Shown: in pieces, positions 1 to 11,500 of the stretch
How positions within the stretch are numbered: position 1 is the stretch's first letter
Layout: each line of letters opens with the position of its first letter
Made by a program: the position numbers and the translations under genes
The notes under the pieces: generated by a model
What the model was told of the DNA's origin: nothing
Databases searched by the model: none
Seen by the model: the letters and a program-made list of their open reading frames with translations, nothing else
NCBI GenBank assembly: GCA_000727475.1
Contig: KL647327.1
Coordinates: 451,011 to 515,010, forward strand
Direction: 5' to 3'
Length of the DNA stretch: 64,000 nt
Source of the DNA: Sarcocystis neurona
Lineage: Eukaryota; Apicomplexa; Conoidasida; Eucoccidiorida; Sarcocystidae

Positions 1-165
1 AGACACCCCACAGAGGAAGCCTCACACCTACGACGCGACAACGCGTGTACACTGTGTGGTGTACAGACACCCCACAGAAGAAGCCTCACACCTACAACGC
101 GTGTACACTGTGTGGTGTACAGACACCCCACAGAAGAAGCCTCACACCTACGACACGACACTGGG
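1..165. repeat. 56-64 bp minisatellite, about 2.5 copies
   Basis: Nearly identical units start at about 1, 61 and 120. Each opens with AGACACCCCACAGA, continues with GAAGCCTCACACCTAC, and ends with GTGTACACTGTGTGGTGTAC; the last unit decays after about 160. Unit lengths differ because a short internal segment (CGACGCGACA) is missing from the middle copy. The array starts at the window edge, so its full length is unknown. Pieces of the same consensus (GGTGTACAGACACCC) recur singly at about 1769 and 1965. Confidence 0.85.
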
Positions 166-1536
166 GGTGGTAGGACGCACGCACAGAGACCCAGAGAAGA
201 GCTCCCGCGTTAAATCAAGAGACACAGACGGAGACAGAGAGCAGACGACAGCAACACAGAGGAGACGACCGCGCGGCGAGAGAGAGAAACGTTAGGCGAG
301 AACACAGACACAGACACACAGAAATATACACAGAAGGAGAACGACGCACGAGAGAAGAGACACACGCTGGGAGACAGCTTCGCGGCGACGGGAGAGAGCG
401 CTGCAAATTGCGCGTGGAGACGGAGATAGACATGCACAAAGAGAGACAGACTTCAAACGGGAGACACGTCCGGAGACACGTTTCGACGAGAGAGAAAAAG
501 CGATGATGCGTGTGCACAGCGCCCGGTCACCCCTCTATAACAAGAGAAAGACAAGAGGCTGAAGCAGCAGTGTCGCGGATGCGGGAGGGTTGCGCCAACA
601 ACAGATATTCGTCGGTGGAGAGGAAAAGAGAAGTTGGCGGGGACTCACGACGGAGAACTCGCTCGTCTCGTGACTGCCTCCCTCTGGCACGATTACCCGA
701 CGAGAAGACCGAGGAGGAGGAGAAGACATCAGGGCGACTGACACATTCACGGAAAAAAATAAATTTTCTTCACCCTCCACCAACTGTGTGCCGGGAGAGT
801 GCTGCTGCCGAGAAGAACAACGTGTTAGTCTCTATCCCACAACACCACCCCTCTGTGTGTGTGTGTAGTGCCAAAGAAGCACGTCAGTCCCTGCGTCTGC
901 GGCACGGCGTTGGTGTTGGTTTAACATTGCAGGCCCTGCTGACGCTGAGAACGCGTGCGGGACGAAAGCGTCCTCAAAAAAAGAGAAAAGCTCGGCAGCA
1001 CTGCTCCTAAACGGAAGACACAGCAACCGTCTTTCGGTCCACCAGCCCGCAAGTCACAGAGAGTCTCCCCCACTTTCTCGCACACGTCCCCCTGCCTGCC
1101 GTGGTATACGACCTCGCGTGGACGTATTCCTACTACACTACAACAACGCCTACCGCCACTACTACTACTACCACGACTACTACTCCTGCGCTTCCTCCCT
1201 ATGCACGCGTCTCTCTCAATGGATGGAATCGCTTCCGCCCGCGTAGTCCTACTCAAAAGCACGGATTCCACGGAGTTGAGCCAGTGCAGGGAGCCGAAGG
1301 AGTGTGCAGCCCGGAGACGAGAATGTGTGGACCACCGAGACCAAAGAAAAGGACAAAGGCGAGGAAGAGGAGCCCAGCACCGCAGCAGGACAGGACGGAA
1401 AACGAGGCACGTCAGCCAAATTTTTACTGCAGTAAAGAAGAAAGGAGCTACAGAGGAAACGGAAACAACGACGGGAGCTGACGCGGGAAGTGCTGTGCAA
1501 CACGTGGTGAGAACATGCAGAACACCGAAGAATCCT

Positions 1537-1550
1537 GGTGTACGTACACC
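1537..1550. promoter_or_regulatory. GGTGTACGTACACC palindrome, copy 1
   Basis: A perfect 14-bp inverted repeat, followed by GCGTACTGCA. A degenerate second copy (GTGCGTACACC) follows within 40 bp with a near-identical right flank, so the word and its flank look locally duplicated. Function is unknown; a dimeric transcription-factor site is one possibility. Confidence 0.5.
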
Positions 1551-2087
1551 GCGTACTGCACAGAATCCTACTGTGCGTACACCGCATACTGCACATTCAC
1601 TGTGTCCGTCCGGACCAAGAACGCTCTACGCGCTCCTGACAAATTTTACACAGACACACGTAGAGCCCCGTCGGGACGGTTTTTCTAGCTAACGTCAGGA
1701 AGACAAATGTGCGCTTACGATAAATCAACACACCAAGAGGCACCCCTCGAAACACGCAGCATACAGCGGTGTACAGACACCCCCGGAAGTTGTGTACGTC
1801 AAACACCTGGAGTGAGGACTTCCCGACAACAAGTCTGTCTGCCGGGGATGCAGGAAAACTGTGAACAGGGGAACTTTATGAAATGAGAGGAACGGAAAAA
1901 GCAGCAGTCTTTCCAGACGTCACACGGAAGGACAAAACGGAAAGTCAGCAAAGAGCAATCTCGCAGTGTACAGACACCCGAAACAAACTCCTTTTTTGTG
2001 ACGGAACAGCGAACCCACACTCGCAGCCATCATACCTCAACAAGGCACACGAAACACAGCACCACCACCACTCCAAACTTCTTTTCA

Positions 2088-2101
2088 GGTGTACGTACAC
2101 C
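2088..2101. promoter_or_regulatory. GGTGTACGTACACC palindrome, copy 2
   Basis: Perfect 14-bp inverted repeat followed by GCATGCGG, so it abuts a GCATGC word. It is one of four perfect copies in the window. No gene is adjacent, so role and direction are unknown. Confidence 0.5.
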
Positions 2102-2506
2102 GCATGCGGCGACCTGGAATGTTTACTGATCCTCCGGTTCACGGCTTGTCTACGCGTGCCGTTTCACTGTACATATACCCGGAATATGTGGCTTAAGAGT
2201 AAACTCGGTTCGGGCACTAGCAGGGGACATATATATATATATATACACACCCATGTAGGCAAATTACCACACACATGTACACACCCACGTTCGCGATTTA
2301 CACTGCGTGTACCTTGTACGACCGCCTGCAGAAAACAAGGTTATTCACACGTCAATTTCACAAGGTTCAAACTTGCGGTACCTTTCTTCGTAAGTCACGG
2401 AAAGAAGTAACTTTGCTGTGCGTAGAATTTCCACATGTGGAGAGCAGTCTCACCTTTTCTCGCCGATGGAGTTCGGTGTCCCATAGGCCACACTTCTGCA
2501 CTGCGC

Positions 2507-2520
2507 GGTGTACGTACACC
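2507..2520. promoter_or_regulatory. GGTGTACGTACACC palindrome, copy 3
   Basis: Perfect 14-bp inverted repeat. On the minus strand its GTGTAC half sits directly after the possible exon 2520-3542 and could serve as a splice donor, so a splice-site explanation for this copy cannot be excluded. Confidence 0.5.
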
Positions 2521-3542
2521 CCGAGGATCGCGGCGGGGAGAGATATTTCGAGGAAGCTGCTTCGTGTTTGTTCTTTCGTCGTTTTCAACACCAGTTTGTC
2601 GAGCGGAGGCGGCGGTCGGGGCAGCACGGGCTGTCCATACACCAAGTAGAAGCAGCAGGCGACTGCATGCGATATATCCCCCAGTCTATCTTGAATATCG
2701 CTTGCAGAGAAGCACCAGGTGCTGGGGAACGCCCACAGGCGCGCCTCGCCAGCACTTGCAGGAATGACAGAAGACAGAAGACATTCCGCAGCAGAATCAG
2801 CGGCCCGAAAACCACCTCCCCAGGAAAAAGAAGAAGGAGCAGCGGCAGCAGCAGCAGCATCAACTGCTGCCGAAGGAACTCGCTGCGCGGAGGTCCCCTG
2901 CAAAAGTTCCGCGCTGGCTGCACTGCCGCTGCTGCTGCGGAAAAATGCCTCCAGCGCCGCTGCAGCCGCAGGGCGTGCCGGAAAGCAGCAGCTGCTGCTC
3001 CAGTACCGGACAGCCGCCGCAGCTGTTGCCGTGGTCGTAATAGTAGCAGCGCGCTGCAGCTGCAGCATGCGTGCGGCAAGCGGAAGAATAAGGAATGCAC
3101 TGCTGCCCGAGGTTGTGAAGTACGGAGCGAGTTTCGCCGCTGCTGCTGCAAAAGAGGACAGCGCGGCAGCAGCACGGTCTTCCTTCTCCGTCGCTGCTGC
3201 TGGCCCCCCTGCGTCCGCCTTTCCTCCAGGCGCCTGCTGCTGCTGCTGCCTGTGAAGACCCCCAGCACTGTTGCCGTCACTCGGGCCAGCGAGACCCAGG
3301 GCAAGAAGCGACGTTCCTGCAGCCGCGGTCCCTGCTGCCGCAGGCAACATATCACCGTCGACCGCTGCTGCGGCGGCTGGCGCCGTCGCAACAGCAGGAG
3401 CGACAAGAGGACTGGTGAACGGCACGGCAGCAGCAACAGACGGGGGCGGCGGGGAAGAGGAACCAGCTCCAGCAGCAGCGCAGAGGAGAATTTCCCGTTC
3501 AAAACCCCGAACCCAGCAAGTCCGAATAGAACGCAGGGCCAC
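2520..3542 (-). CDS. Putative Ala-rich coding exon, unrecognised
   Basis: The minus strand carries a strong acceptor (pyrimidine-rich, ending GCTTTACAG) just before 3542, then about 340 open codons in phase 0. The product is rich in Ala, Ser and Gln runs with more ordinary stretches between them, such as LRSIRTCWVRGFEREILL near the start and DIQDRLGDISHAV near the end. A possible donor (GTGTAC) follows at 2519, inside a palindrome. The strand matches the giant membrane-protein gene just upstream (5567-15837), so this may be one of its 3' exons. The plus strand is also open over much of the same DNA because of the CAG repeats, so strand and boundaries are uncertain. No family is recognised. 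Confidence 0.35.
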
Positions 3543-5566
3543 CTGTAAAGCAGCCAAAGGCAGGGACTGGGGGCACAAGCCGGCAGCGGGGAACAGTTCC
3601 ACTCCCGCCGGCTGCCTGCTGCCGCTGCTTTCTCTCCCCGCTCCTTCCGTTGTCAGCGGCTGCTGCGCCGTCGAGCCCTACGAGCACGTATATACACCAG
3701 CAGACGTCCAGGATCCACGCGATCAGTCATTTACGCGTTTTCAGCTTCAACGTCCGCGGCAGCAGCAGCAGCACCGGAATACGCGCGCGCAGGGCGCGGC
3801 GGAAGAAGCAGCTCCAGCAGCAGAAGGAAAAATCAGCAGCAGCAGCGTCAGCAGCAGCGGGAAGAAGAAGCAGCAGCCGTAGCAGCTGCAACAGCAGCAC
3901 CAGTAGCAGCCGCAACAGCAGTAGCAGTAGCAGCCGTAACAGCAGCAGCAGCTGCCCGAACAACAGCAACAGCATGTTCAAGCACTCTGCAGATGTGTCG
4001 GGAGCTGCTGGCTCTGTTCAGCAACCGAAGCAGAAGCACCAGCACCACAGAGGGGGGAGATGCACCTGCACCACCCCGACTCCCCCGACAGCAGCAGCAG
4101 CAGCATCGGCAGGGGCAGCAATACCAGCAGATGCAACAGCGGTAGCAGGCGCAGCAGCACCGGCACAAGCAGCAGCAGCAGCTGAAACTGCTAACACGGA
4201 GGTGGTGCTGCTGCTAGTAAAGAAACTCCTATATGTGTATGACCACTGCGAGTTGCAGCGGCCGAGTCGGCGGCGGAGGCAGCGACAGTCGAGCGAGCAA
4301 AGACACAGCAACTCGAAAAAAGAAATGTCCACACAGAATGGTAGCGACGAAAGAGAAACGTCAGCAGGATTCTCTGCTCCTCTGCCGCTCGGCAGCAATC
4401 TCTCTGTTGCGCGTGTCCTCGCTTCTTCGCAGCTGCGCTTCTCGTGTTTTCCACACGGCTGCTCCCGCTGGTGCTGCCTTGCTCAACACTTTTCCGTCGA
4501 CGCAGGTCTGCAGCAGTTCCTCTCGCAGCACCGGTGCTGCGTCGTTTCATCCCCACGCCCGCTGCAGCAGTCGTGACTGCAGATAATCCTGCGACTTCTG
4601 CTGCTGCTACTGCTGTGCCCTTTGTCTGCTGCTGCTCGTTCGCTCTCTTCTGCCGGCAGTGGCTTTCTCTACAGCTGACGACAACATTCGCCTCTGCTCC
4701 AGGCCTTCTCCCCTGAACGGTGTACGTACACTCGAATGCGTGACGCTTACTGCTACTCACCGCTACACCTCCGCTGACAATGTCCTGTTCGTGGTGTCTA
4801 CGCCGCATGTCGCGGCGTCCATACACTTCACGCTGCTTCCCTCGCCAGTGCGCCACGCCCCACACTAGCTGCACTTCCTCGCTTCACCAATATCACCCTG
4901 CTGCCCCGTCGCTGCAGAGCAAAGCCAGACAATTGCTGCTTCTTCCCTCACAGACTCTCTGGTCGCTTTCAGGTAGGTCTCTACCATCGTGACTCTCGCT
5001 GTATGTACACCAGAAGACGGCAGCCCACGGCAAGCAGCCGCAGCTTCAACAGCTCTTTACGAACAAGGAAAGGCAGACCTACGTTCCCCTCATGCGGATG
5101 ACGCGCACTTCTTTTCCTCCGCTCCATCGCGCGTGTTGACAGCAGCAGACACAGGCCTACTACGCAGACGAGCTTCTTCCCTGTCCTCTCTCTTCATCTC
5201 TGGCATATATATATATATATACACATATATGTATCCATGAGGGAGTGTACTTCTCATCAATCTATACAGACAGATAGAAGGAAATGGACAACTGTCTCTG
5301 CTCATATGTCCACGCCTGTATACGAACGCCTTCTCGCGCGCCTTTTTGACCGACATATATACACCTGCCTATCTGCCGTGATTGCGTGTGCAGAGAGAGA
5401 GACACACACCCACATGCTGGGAGTCTTGAGCTCCACGCAGATTCCTCCGTTCACAAGCAAAGCAGCCATGTCTATACATCTAACACGTGATACACATGCA
5501 TATTAATATTAGTTTGCAAGTCCCACATGAGAGACAGCAGCGCTGAGGGGAACGGGGTCAGCTTAC
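3543..5566. other. CAG/CTG-rich DNA, probably introns or 3' region
   Basis: Dense CAG/CTG tracts fill 3740-4230 and read as poly-Ser, poly-Leu or poly-Ala depending on frame. A 227-codon minus-strand frame at 4191-4874 has a moderately natural Arg/Ala/Glu-rich composition and could be an exon, but I found no convincing splice pair for it. A TATA microsatellite lies at 5203-5228. A palindrome copy is at 4719-4732. Confidence 0.4.
4719..4732. promoter_or_regulatory. GTGTACGTACAC palindrome, copy 4 (one mismatch)
   Basis: Reads GGTGTACGTACACT: the 12-bp core is perfect and the outer pair is broken. It is followed by CGAATGCG. A weaker relative (GTATGTACACC) lies at about 5001. Confidence 0.45.
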
Positions 5567-8500
5567 CAGTCGCGCTGCAGCTGCAGCAGGTGAGGCGGCC
5601 CTCTTCTCCAACGCACCTGCCGCGGTGCCACCAGCTGCTGCTGCTCCCCCTCCTCCTCCGGCTGCTGCTGCTGCCGAGGCCAGTCCTCCTGCTGCCGCTT
5701 TGCTGCTGCTGCTGGCGCCCTCGGGGGCAACGACGACGCCGACGGGTGTCTTCTCCCAAGGCAACTCTTCTTCCTCCCAGTACGCACTGCGAAGCCACCG
5801 CGGCAGGGCGGCGGGATGCGTTGCTGCTGCTGCCCCTGCAGCAGCGTCCGCGGCAGCACCACCTGTCGCTCGCTCCCCGCCTGCGGCTGCTTCTGCTGCT
5901 AACGCCGCGACATGCTGCTGCTGCTGCGTGAAAGCCGCAGGCAGACTCCCCTCCAGCTGAGCAGCAGCAGAGTTCTCCAGCAGCTCACGCACCAGCATTT
6001 CCACGTCCAGTGCCGCCCACAGCAGCTGCGTAAACCGCGCGGCATACTCGCCTCCTTCGAGGATCCCTCTCTCTTCATTTCGGCTGAGCATGTCTCCGGG
6101 GTCGAAGAACACCGCACTGTCTGCCGCACACGGCGCCGCGGCCACTTCTCGTGGTGGACCTGCTGCTGCAGGAGTGGCTGCCGCTGCTGACGACGCGCTC
6201 GCTGCTCCTGCTGTTGCTGGGGTCCCCCGCGCTGCTGTTCCTCCTGTGCGTCCTGCTGCAGCCGTCGGAGTCGTCCCACCTGCGCCGGATCCGCCTGCTG
6301 CGTGTTCTTCCCCTGGGGCGTGGATGCTGCTGCTGCTGCTGTTGCTCAGAGTTTGTCTTCGTGCCGCAGCAGAAGGAGGGGACGGCGTCGTTGGTGGTGC
6401 GGCTGTCTCAGCACCAGCAAACTCAGTCTCCACGGCAGCGGCGCTTCCCAAGCGCACTTTTTCCCTCGCAGCAGCACCAGCGGAACTGCTCTTCATCTGT
6501 GGGGTTGTTGCTGAAGGCTCTCCCTCCCAATTTTGATGACGGCTGCTGTCGTCTGTTCCGCTGCCCGTTGCCGCGGCGGTCCCCCGGAGACAAGAGGGAG
6601 GCGTGCATGCGGTGGCAGCGGCCGCAGGAGAACAAGAAGAAGCCTGAGACGGTGTGCTGCTGGGGGTATCGTTCCTGCTCCCATGTTCTGCTTCGGCGGC
6701 TGTAGCAGCCGCAGCAGTGGGCAAACCGGCGGTGCTTCCCCGGCTGCTGCGCGCGTGGCTGCTGCAGGGAGAAGGAGACGAGCTGCTGCCGCTGCTGCCG
6801 TCGTCTTCGTCCAAGACAGGCAGGACAGACGTCAGCGGATGCAGTTGCCACAGCAGCGTTTCCTCTCCCTCAATTCTCTCTCCGCTTCCCCGCTCATGCG
6901 ATCGCTCACCCACTCGGCTGCAGGCGAGGCCCTCCTCACTGCTGCAGCTGCTGCTTCTGCGCAGAACATTGTCGTCTTCGCGCGAGCCGGCAACTCCCTG
7001 CGCGTTGCTGCTGCTGCAGCTGCCATGGCTGCCGGGCTGCGGCGGCGGGGAAATGACAGTCGCTGCAGCCTCGAGGGGAGCAGCCACCAGCAGCAGCAGC
7101 GCCTGGAGACACCACCGCGCCAGTTGGCCGCAGAGGCAGAAGTCCTTCCACGCGTTTCCCCTCTTACAGACGACAGCAGCAACAGCAAGAGCAGCAGACG
7201 CCGCGGCTCCTGCGCTGCCGGCGCCTCCGCCAACAGCCAACGCCGCCGGTCCCACGGCTGCGGGAAGCGAGGCAAAACGCTTCTTCTCGGCTGCCGCACT
7301 ACAGCAGCAGCACACGGCTGCTACCGTCGCAATTTCTGGTAAGGCAAAGGCAGCAACAGCAACGCTCAGACGCACGGCACTGCTGTGCAAGTAGCAGCCT
7401 TCGCGTTCAAATGAGAAAGTCGGGAAGTAAACCTCTGCCTCCTTCCTCTTGCTGCGGCTCTGCTGCTGCGCGTATCCCCCACCAGAGGCGTCAGAGAAGC
7501 CGCCCGGCCCCGCCTTGCTACTTTCGCTCCCTGCTGCTGCTTCTGCTGCTGCTACAGTGCTTCCTCCTGTTGTTCTTGCTGATGTCCCTCCTGCGGCCGC
7601 GTAGCAGCCTCCTCCACCCGGCCCCACTGCTGCCGTTACTGCTGCCGGTGTCGCGGCTCCTGCCACAGCGCTCGTGCTGCAGCGCCTCCGCCCGTTGCTG
7701 CGTTTGCAGCTGCGAGGAGGAGAATTTCTGCTACTACTTCCCGGACAGCCCGTTGCAGCAGCAGCAGCGGGGAACGACGCGACTTCTTCCAGTCCCTCCC
7801 CTTCCTCCTCCTCGTCAGAGAACACCTGCTGCTGTTGCAGCTGCTGCTGCTCCAGGCTCCACTCTCTGCTACGCCACAGCGCGGCAGCAGCAGCATTACA
7901 CGGCACTGCAACACCCCACACACAAAATGGCGTATCCAAAGCTGGCAGCACTTGCTGAGCAGCAGCAACGCCGCCCTTCCCTCCTGCTCCCACGCGTGAC
8001 GGATACACGCACGCGTCGTACCAGCTTCCTCGTGCGCGTAATTCCGCCAGCTCCTCTTCCTTCTTCGCTCTTGCTGCTGCTGCGGCCCGCTGCGCTGCCG
8101 GTGCTGCTGCAGCATCAGCGTCGTTCCCCTGCAGCAGTCCCTCGCCACCCTCCGGTTCCTGCTGCAATCCTCCGGTCCAACCCCCGCCCCACACTCCCTC
8201 TCTCGCGGTAACACTTTCAGCTGCTGCCGTGCCGCCCTGTCCGCCTCCTGCCGCTGCTGCAAAACGCTGTGCTGCAGCGCTTGGCGCGGCTACGGGGTAG
8301 AAGGGGCGGAGGCAGCAGGCGAAAGGCGCAGCACCCATGTCTTCTGGGGCCGCTTCAAATGCAGCAGCGCCCACGCTGTAGCGGCGGAACGCATGCAACG
8401 AGGAGAGCAGCACGGGCAGCGAAGCGACGACGGCTACGAGAAACTCCACTTCGACGCCGTACCGCATGCGCCGCAGGTGCTGCATATCAAAGGAAGGATC

Positions 8501-11500
8501 TACCGCAGCCTCGACACACGGTAGCAGAGGGGCGTCCAGTGTCCGTACGTTGCGCAGCGCCAGCAGCGTGAAAATGTCCCCGTACAACGACGTTAGGCGA
8601 AGCAAGAAACTCTCGAGCACCGGGTGCAGCGCCACCAGCCGCGGCAGACAGCCAGGCAGTCCCCCCCCCCGCCACCCCTGCTGCGGCGGCTGCAGGCCGT
8701 CCTCCCGGTGCTGCTGCTGCTTCTCTGGGGTTGAGTCCGCTGCGGGCCACAGAGCGTCGGAGGAGAGCGGGAGGGTGCCGGCAGCGAGGACGGGCAGGAG
8801 CCTCGAGACCCGAGAAATGAACGGCAGCGTCGCGAGTAGGAAGTAGAGCACGTCTGCCTGCAAATCGCTGGGAAGAATTTGCTGCTGTTGCAGCGGCTGC
8901 TGCTGAAGCCCGTCGCGAACGCACGTCGGTGACACTGCTGCTGCTGCTCCTCCGCCTTTTGCACCGCTGCTGCGGTCTCCCTGCAGGGGCGCGTGACGCC
9001 CCCCACCGGCGGCGGACTTGACGTGATGCGGGCTGCTGCCTGCTGCTGCTGATCCTGGTGCTGCTGCAGCGCTCGGCGTCGCTGCTGCTGTTTCCTCTGC
9101 TGCGAGCTGCTGCGCCCGCTCGTGGACGCGCACCGTCAGGCCTATAAGCTGCAGCTCGGCCTCGCGACACGTGCTAATCAGCGCTTCCACAACTGCTACG
9201 TAGACGCGCAGAGAAGAGCCCTCAGCAGCGGCACCTGCTGCTGTCGCTCCAGGCGACCCACTGGACGCGAAGGCAGGCTCAGCAGCGGAAGTACCGGAAG
9301 CAGGAGCCGGTTGCGCCTCAGGCGAGGACGCAGCAGTAGGGGAAACAACTGCAGCACTTGAAGAAGAAGCGGCGGTGGTACTCATCGGTGAGACACGCCG
9401 GTCGCGCGTACCTCCTTTCCCGTCAGGTCCGTCTGCCCTTTCTTCTTTTCCTTCTTGCTGCTGCTGCTGCATCTGTTGCGCGCGGCTGTCGCTCTCGTTT
9501 GCAGTCCGGGTTGATGTCTCTGAGGGAGGAGGAGGAAGAGAAGAAGCAGCATCAGCAACACCTGCTGCTGCTCCGCTACGAGCGCACCGCTCCTCCTTGG
9601 CGTCCCCCAGCTGTTGCTGCTGGTGGCTTTGCTGCGACGGCTGGCGCTCCTGCTGCTGGGGCTGCTGCCCTCCCACCGGGCTGTTGGTGGTCCACCTGCA
9701 GCAACGGGCAGCCACCTGCTGAAAATCCATCCCTTCCGTAACTGCCGCAGCGAGTGCTTTCTGTTGCAGCACTTCTGTCGGCGGGCCCCAATCTGCTGCT
9801 ATTGCTGCTGCAGCTTCTTCAGGAGAGACACTGTGTGCCGCCGCTGTCTCTGCCGCTGCCGCGACCGCGAGTGCCGCACAGCTACCTCCCGAGCGTTTTC
9901 TAGAGCTTGCTGTCTCCCTCTCTGCCGCCATCGCTGTCGCGCCGCTGCTGCTGCGTCTCTCGCTTCTGTTGCTCTCACTCGCGCTGCGGTTCCCGCCGCC
10001 AGTGCCGCAGGATCGCGTCACTGCAGGCCGCGAGGAAGTCTGCAGCAGCAGCAGCGCAGCCAGCGCAGCAGCGGCTCCTTCCCCGCCGTCTGCCAACACC
10101 TCTCCACGCAGAACTACCACAGGCCCGCCTTTTAGCACGTCGTCAGATGTCGCAGCAGCAGCTGCCGCAGCCGCTCCCACCTGCCGCTGCAGCAAGGCCT
10201 GCCACGCCAGCAGTTTCTCCAGCTTCGCCGCAAAGCACGCCTCCTTGACCCGAGCAATCCTCTGCTCTTCCTCCTCATGCTGCGTCTGCTGCTGTGCTGC
10301 TTGCTGGTGTTGCTGTTGCAGGAGCTGCTGATGGTAGAAGGCAGCGCTGTACGTGCACCTCCCCGCGGCGTCCAGCAGTTCCTGCTGCTGCGGTAACTGC
10401 AGCACTTCTGCTGCGAAGGGATTGACACTGTCTGTTGCTGCTGCTGCTGTCGCTGGGCACGCGGTGGGTGCTTCTCCGGTTTCAGCAGCACCATTGCGCA
10501 TCTTTGTCTCTGCCGTCCTCTCGTTCTTCAGCGGTAGCCGTGCATGCGCGACGCCAGTGGCCGCTGCAGTGAGCAGACAGAGAGCAACTTCGAACAGCAG
10601 CGGCTCCCTGCAGCCCTGTGGCTCTCGGCGTTCCTGCTGCTGCTCCTCCTGCTTCGCGCTGCGACTACCGCTGTTTGTTTCTTCTCTCCGTGCCGCGTTG
10701 TTGTTGTGCTCCACTCCTCGCTGCCACGTCCTTCTACCGTCCTTCCTCTTGGTGCTGCTCTCCACGCTGCCGCTGCTGCTGCTCCTGCTGTTGCTATCGT
10801 GCAGTCCCCCTCCCCCCCCCGGCGGCGCTTGTTCTCCGGTATAGAACCCGTACAGAGCCTCGGCGCATGCCCGCAGAGTAGCAGCGGCAGACGCAGAAGC
10901 ACCGCTGTGGCCAATCGTTGCTTCATCTCCTGTTCCCTGAGCAACTTGCCGCAGGGCCTCCCAGTCTTCTTGCACCCCACCCCAGACCCCGTCCACGCTG
11001 CTGCTGCTGGTGTCGCCGTTCCTGCTACTCCTGTCGCCGTGAGGCTGCTGCTGCTGCAACAGCAGCGACGACGCCGGCAGCTTGTCTGCAGCTGCAGAAG
11101 GCGGGCGAAGGACTGCTGCTGCAGCACCAGGCTTCGACAACCAACGGGCACACTCCGCAGCAACAGCGGCGCTCGCAGCGCCGATGCAGTTCACAGCGAC
11201 GGACAGGAAGTGCGACAAAAGCAGGCTGGCCGCCACAGCAAGAGCAGGATACCGGCCGACGCTGCTGCTAACGCTGCCACTGCTCACGCTCCCGCTTGAA
11301 TTCGAATAACTGCGAAAACACCTCTCCCCTGCTGCTGCTGCTGCCTGTTGGTGTTGCTCCCTGCTGCTGCCGGCGAGCGGCGCGCTGCTGTAGGCAGGGA
11401 CAAGCCAAGCAGCACGCGTCTGCACCAGTGCCTCGACCACCTGAACCGCAACGAAACCGAAGAACAACAGCAGCATCAAGAAATTCCACAGCAGCAGCAG

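Larger units (their letters stand above)
166..2506. other. No supported gene; purine-rich and palindrome-bearing DNA
   Basis: Open frames here are short, overlap on both strands and show no recognisable protein. From 170 to 760 the plus strand is a GAGA-rich purine tract. A TATA-type microsatellite lies at 2229-2247. Three full or partial copies of a GTGTACGTACAC word lie between 1537 and 2101. I see nothing that must be translated. Confidence 0.6.
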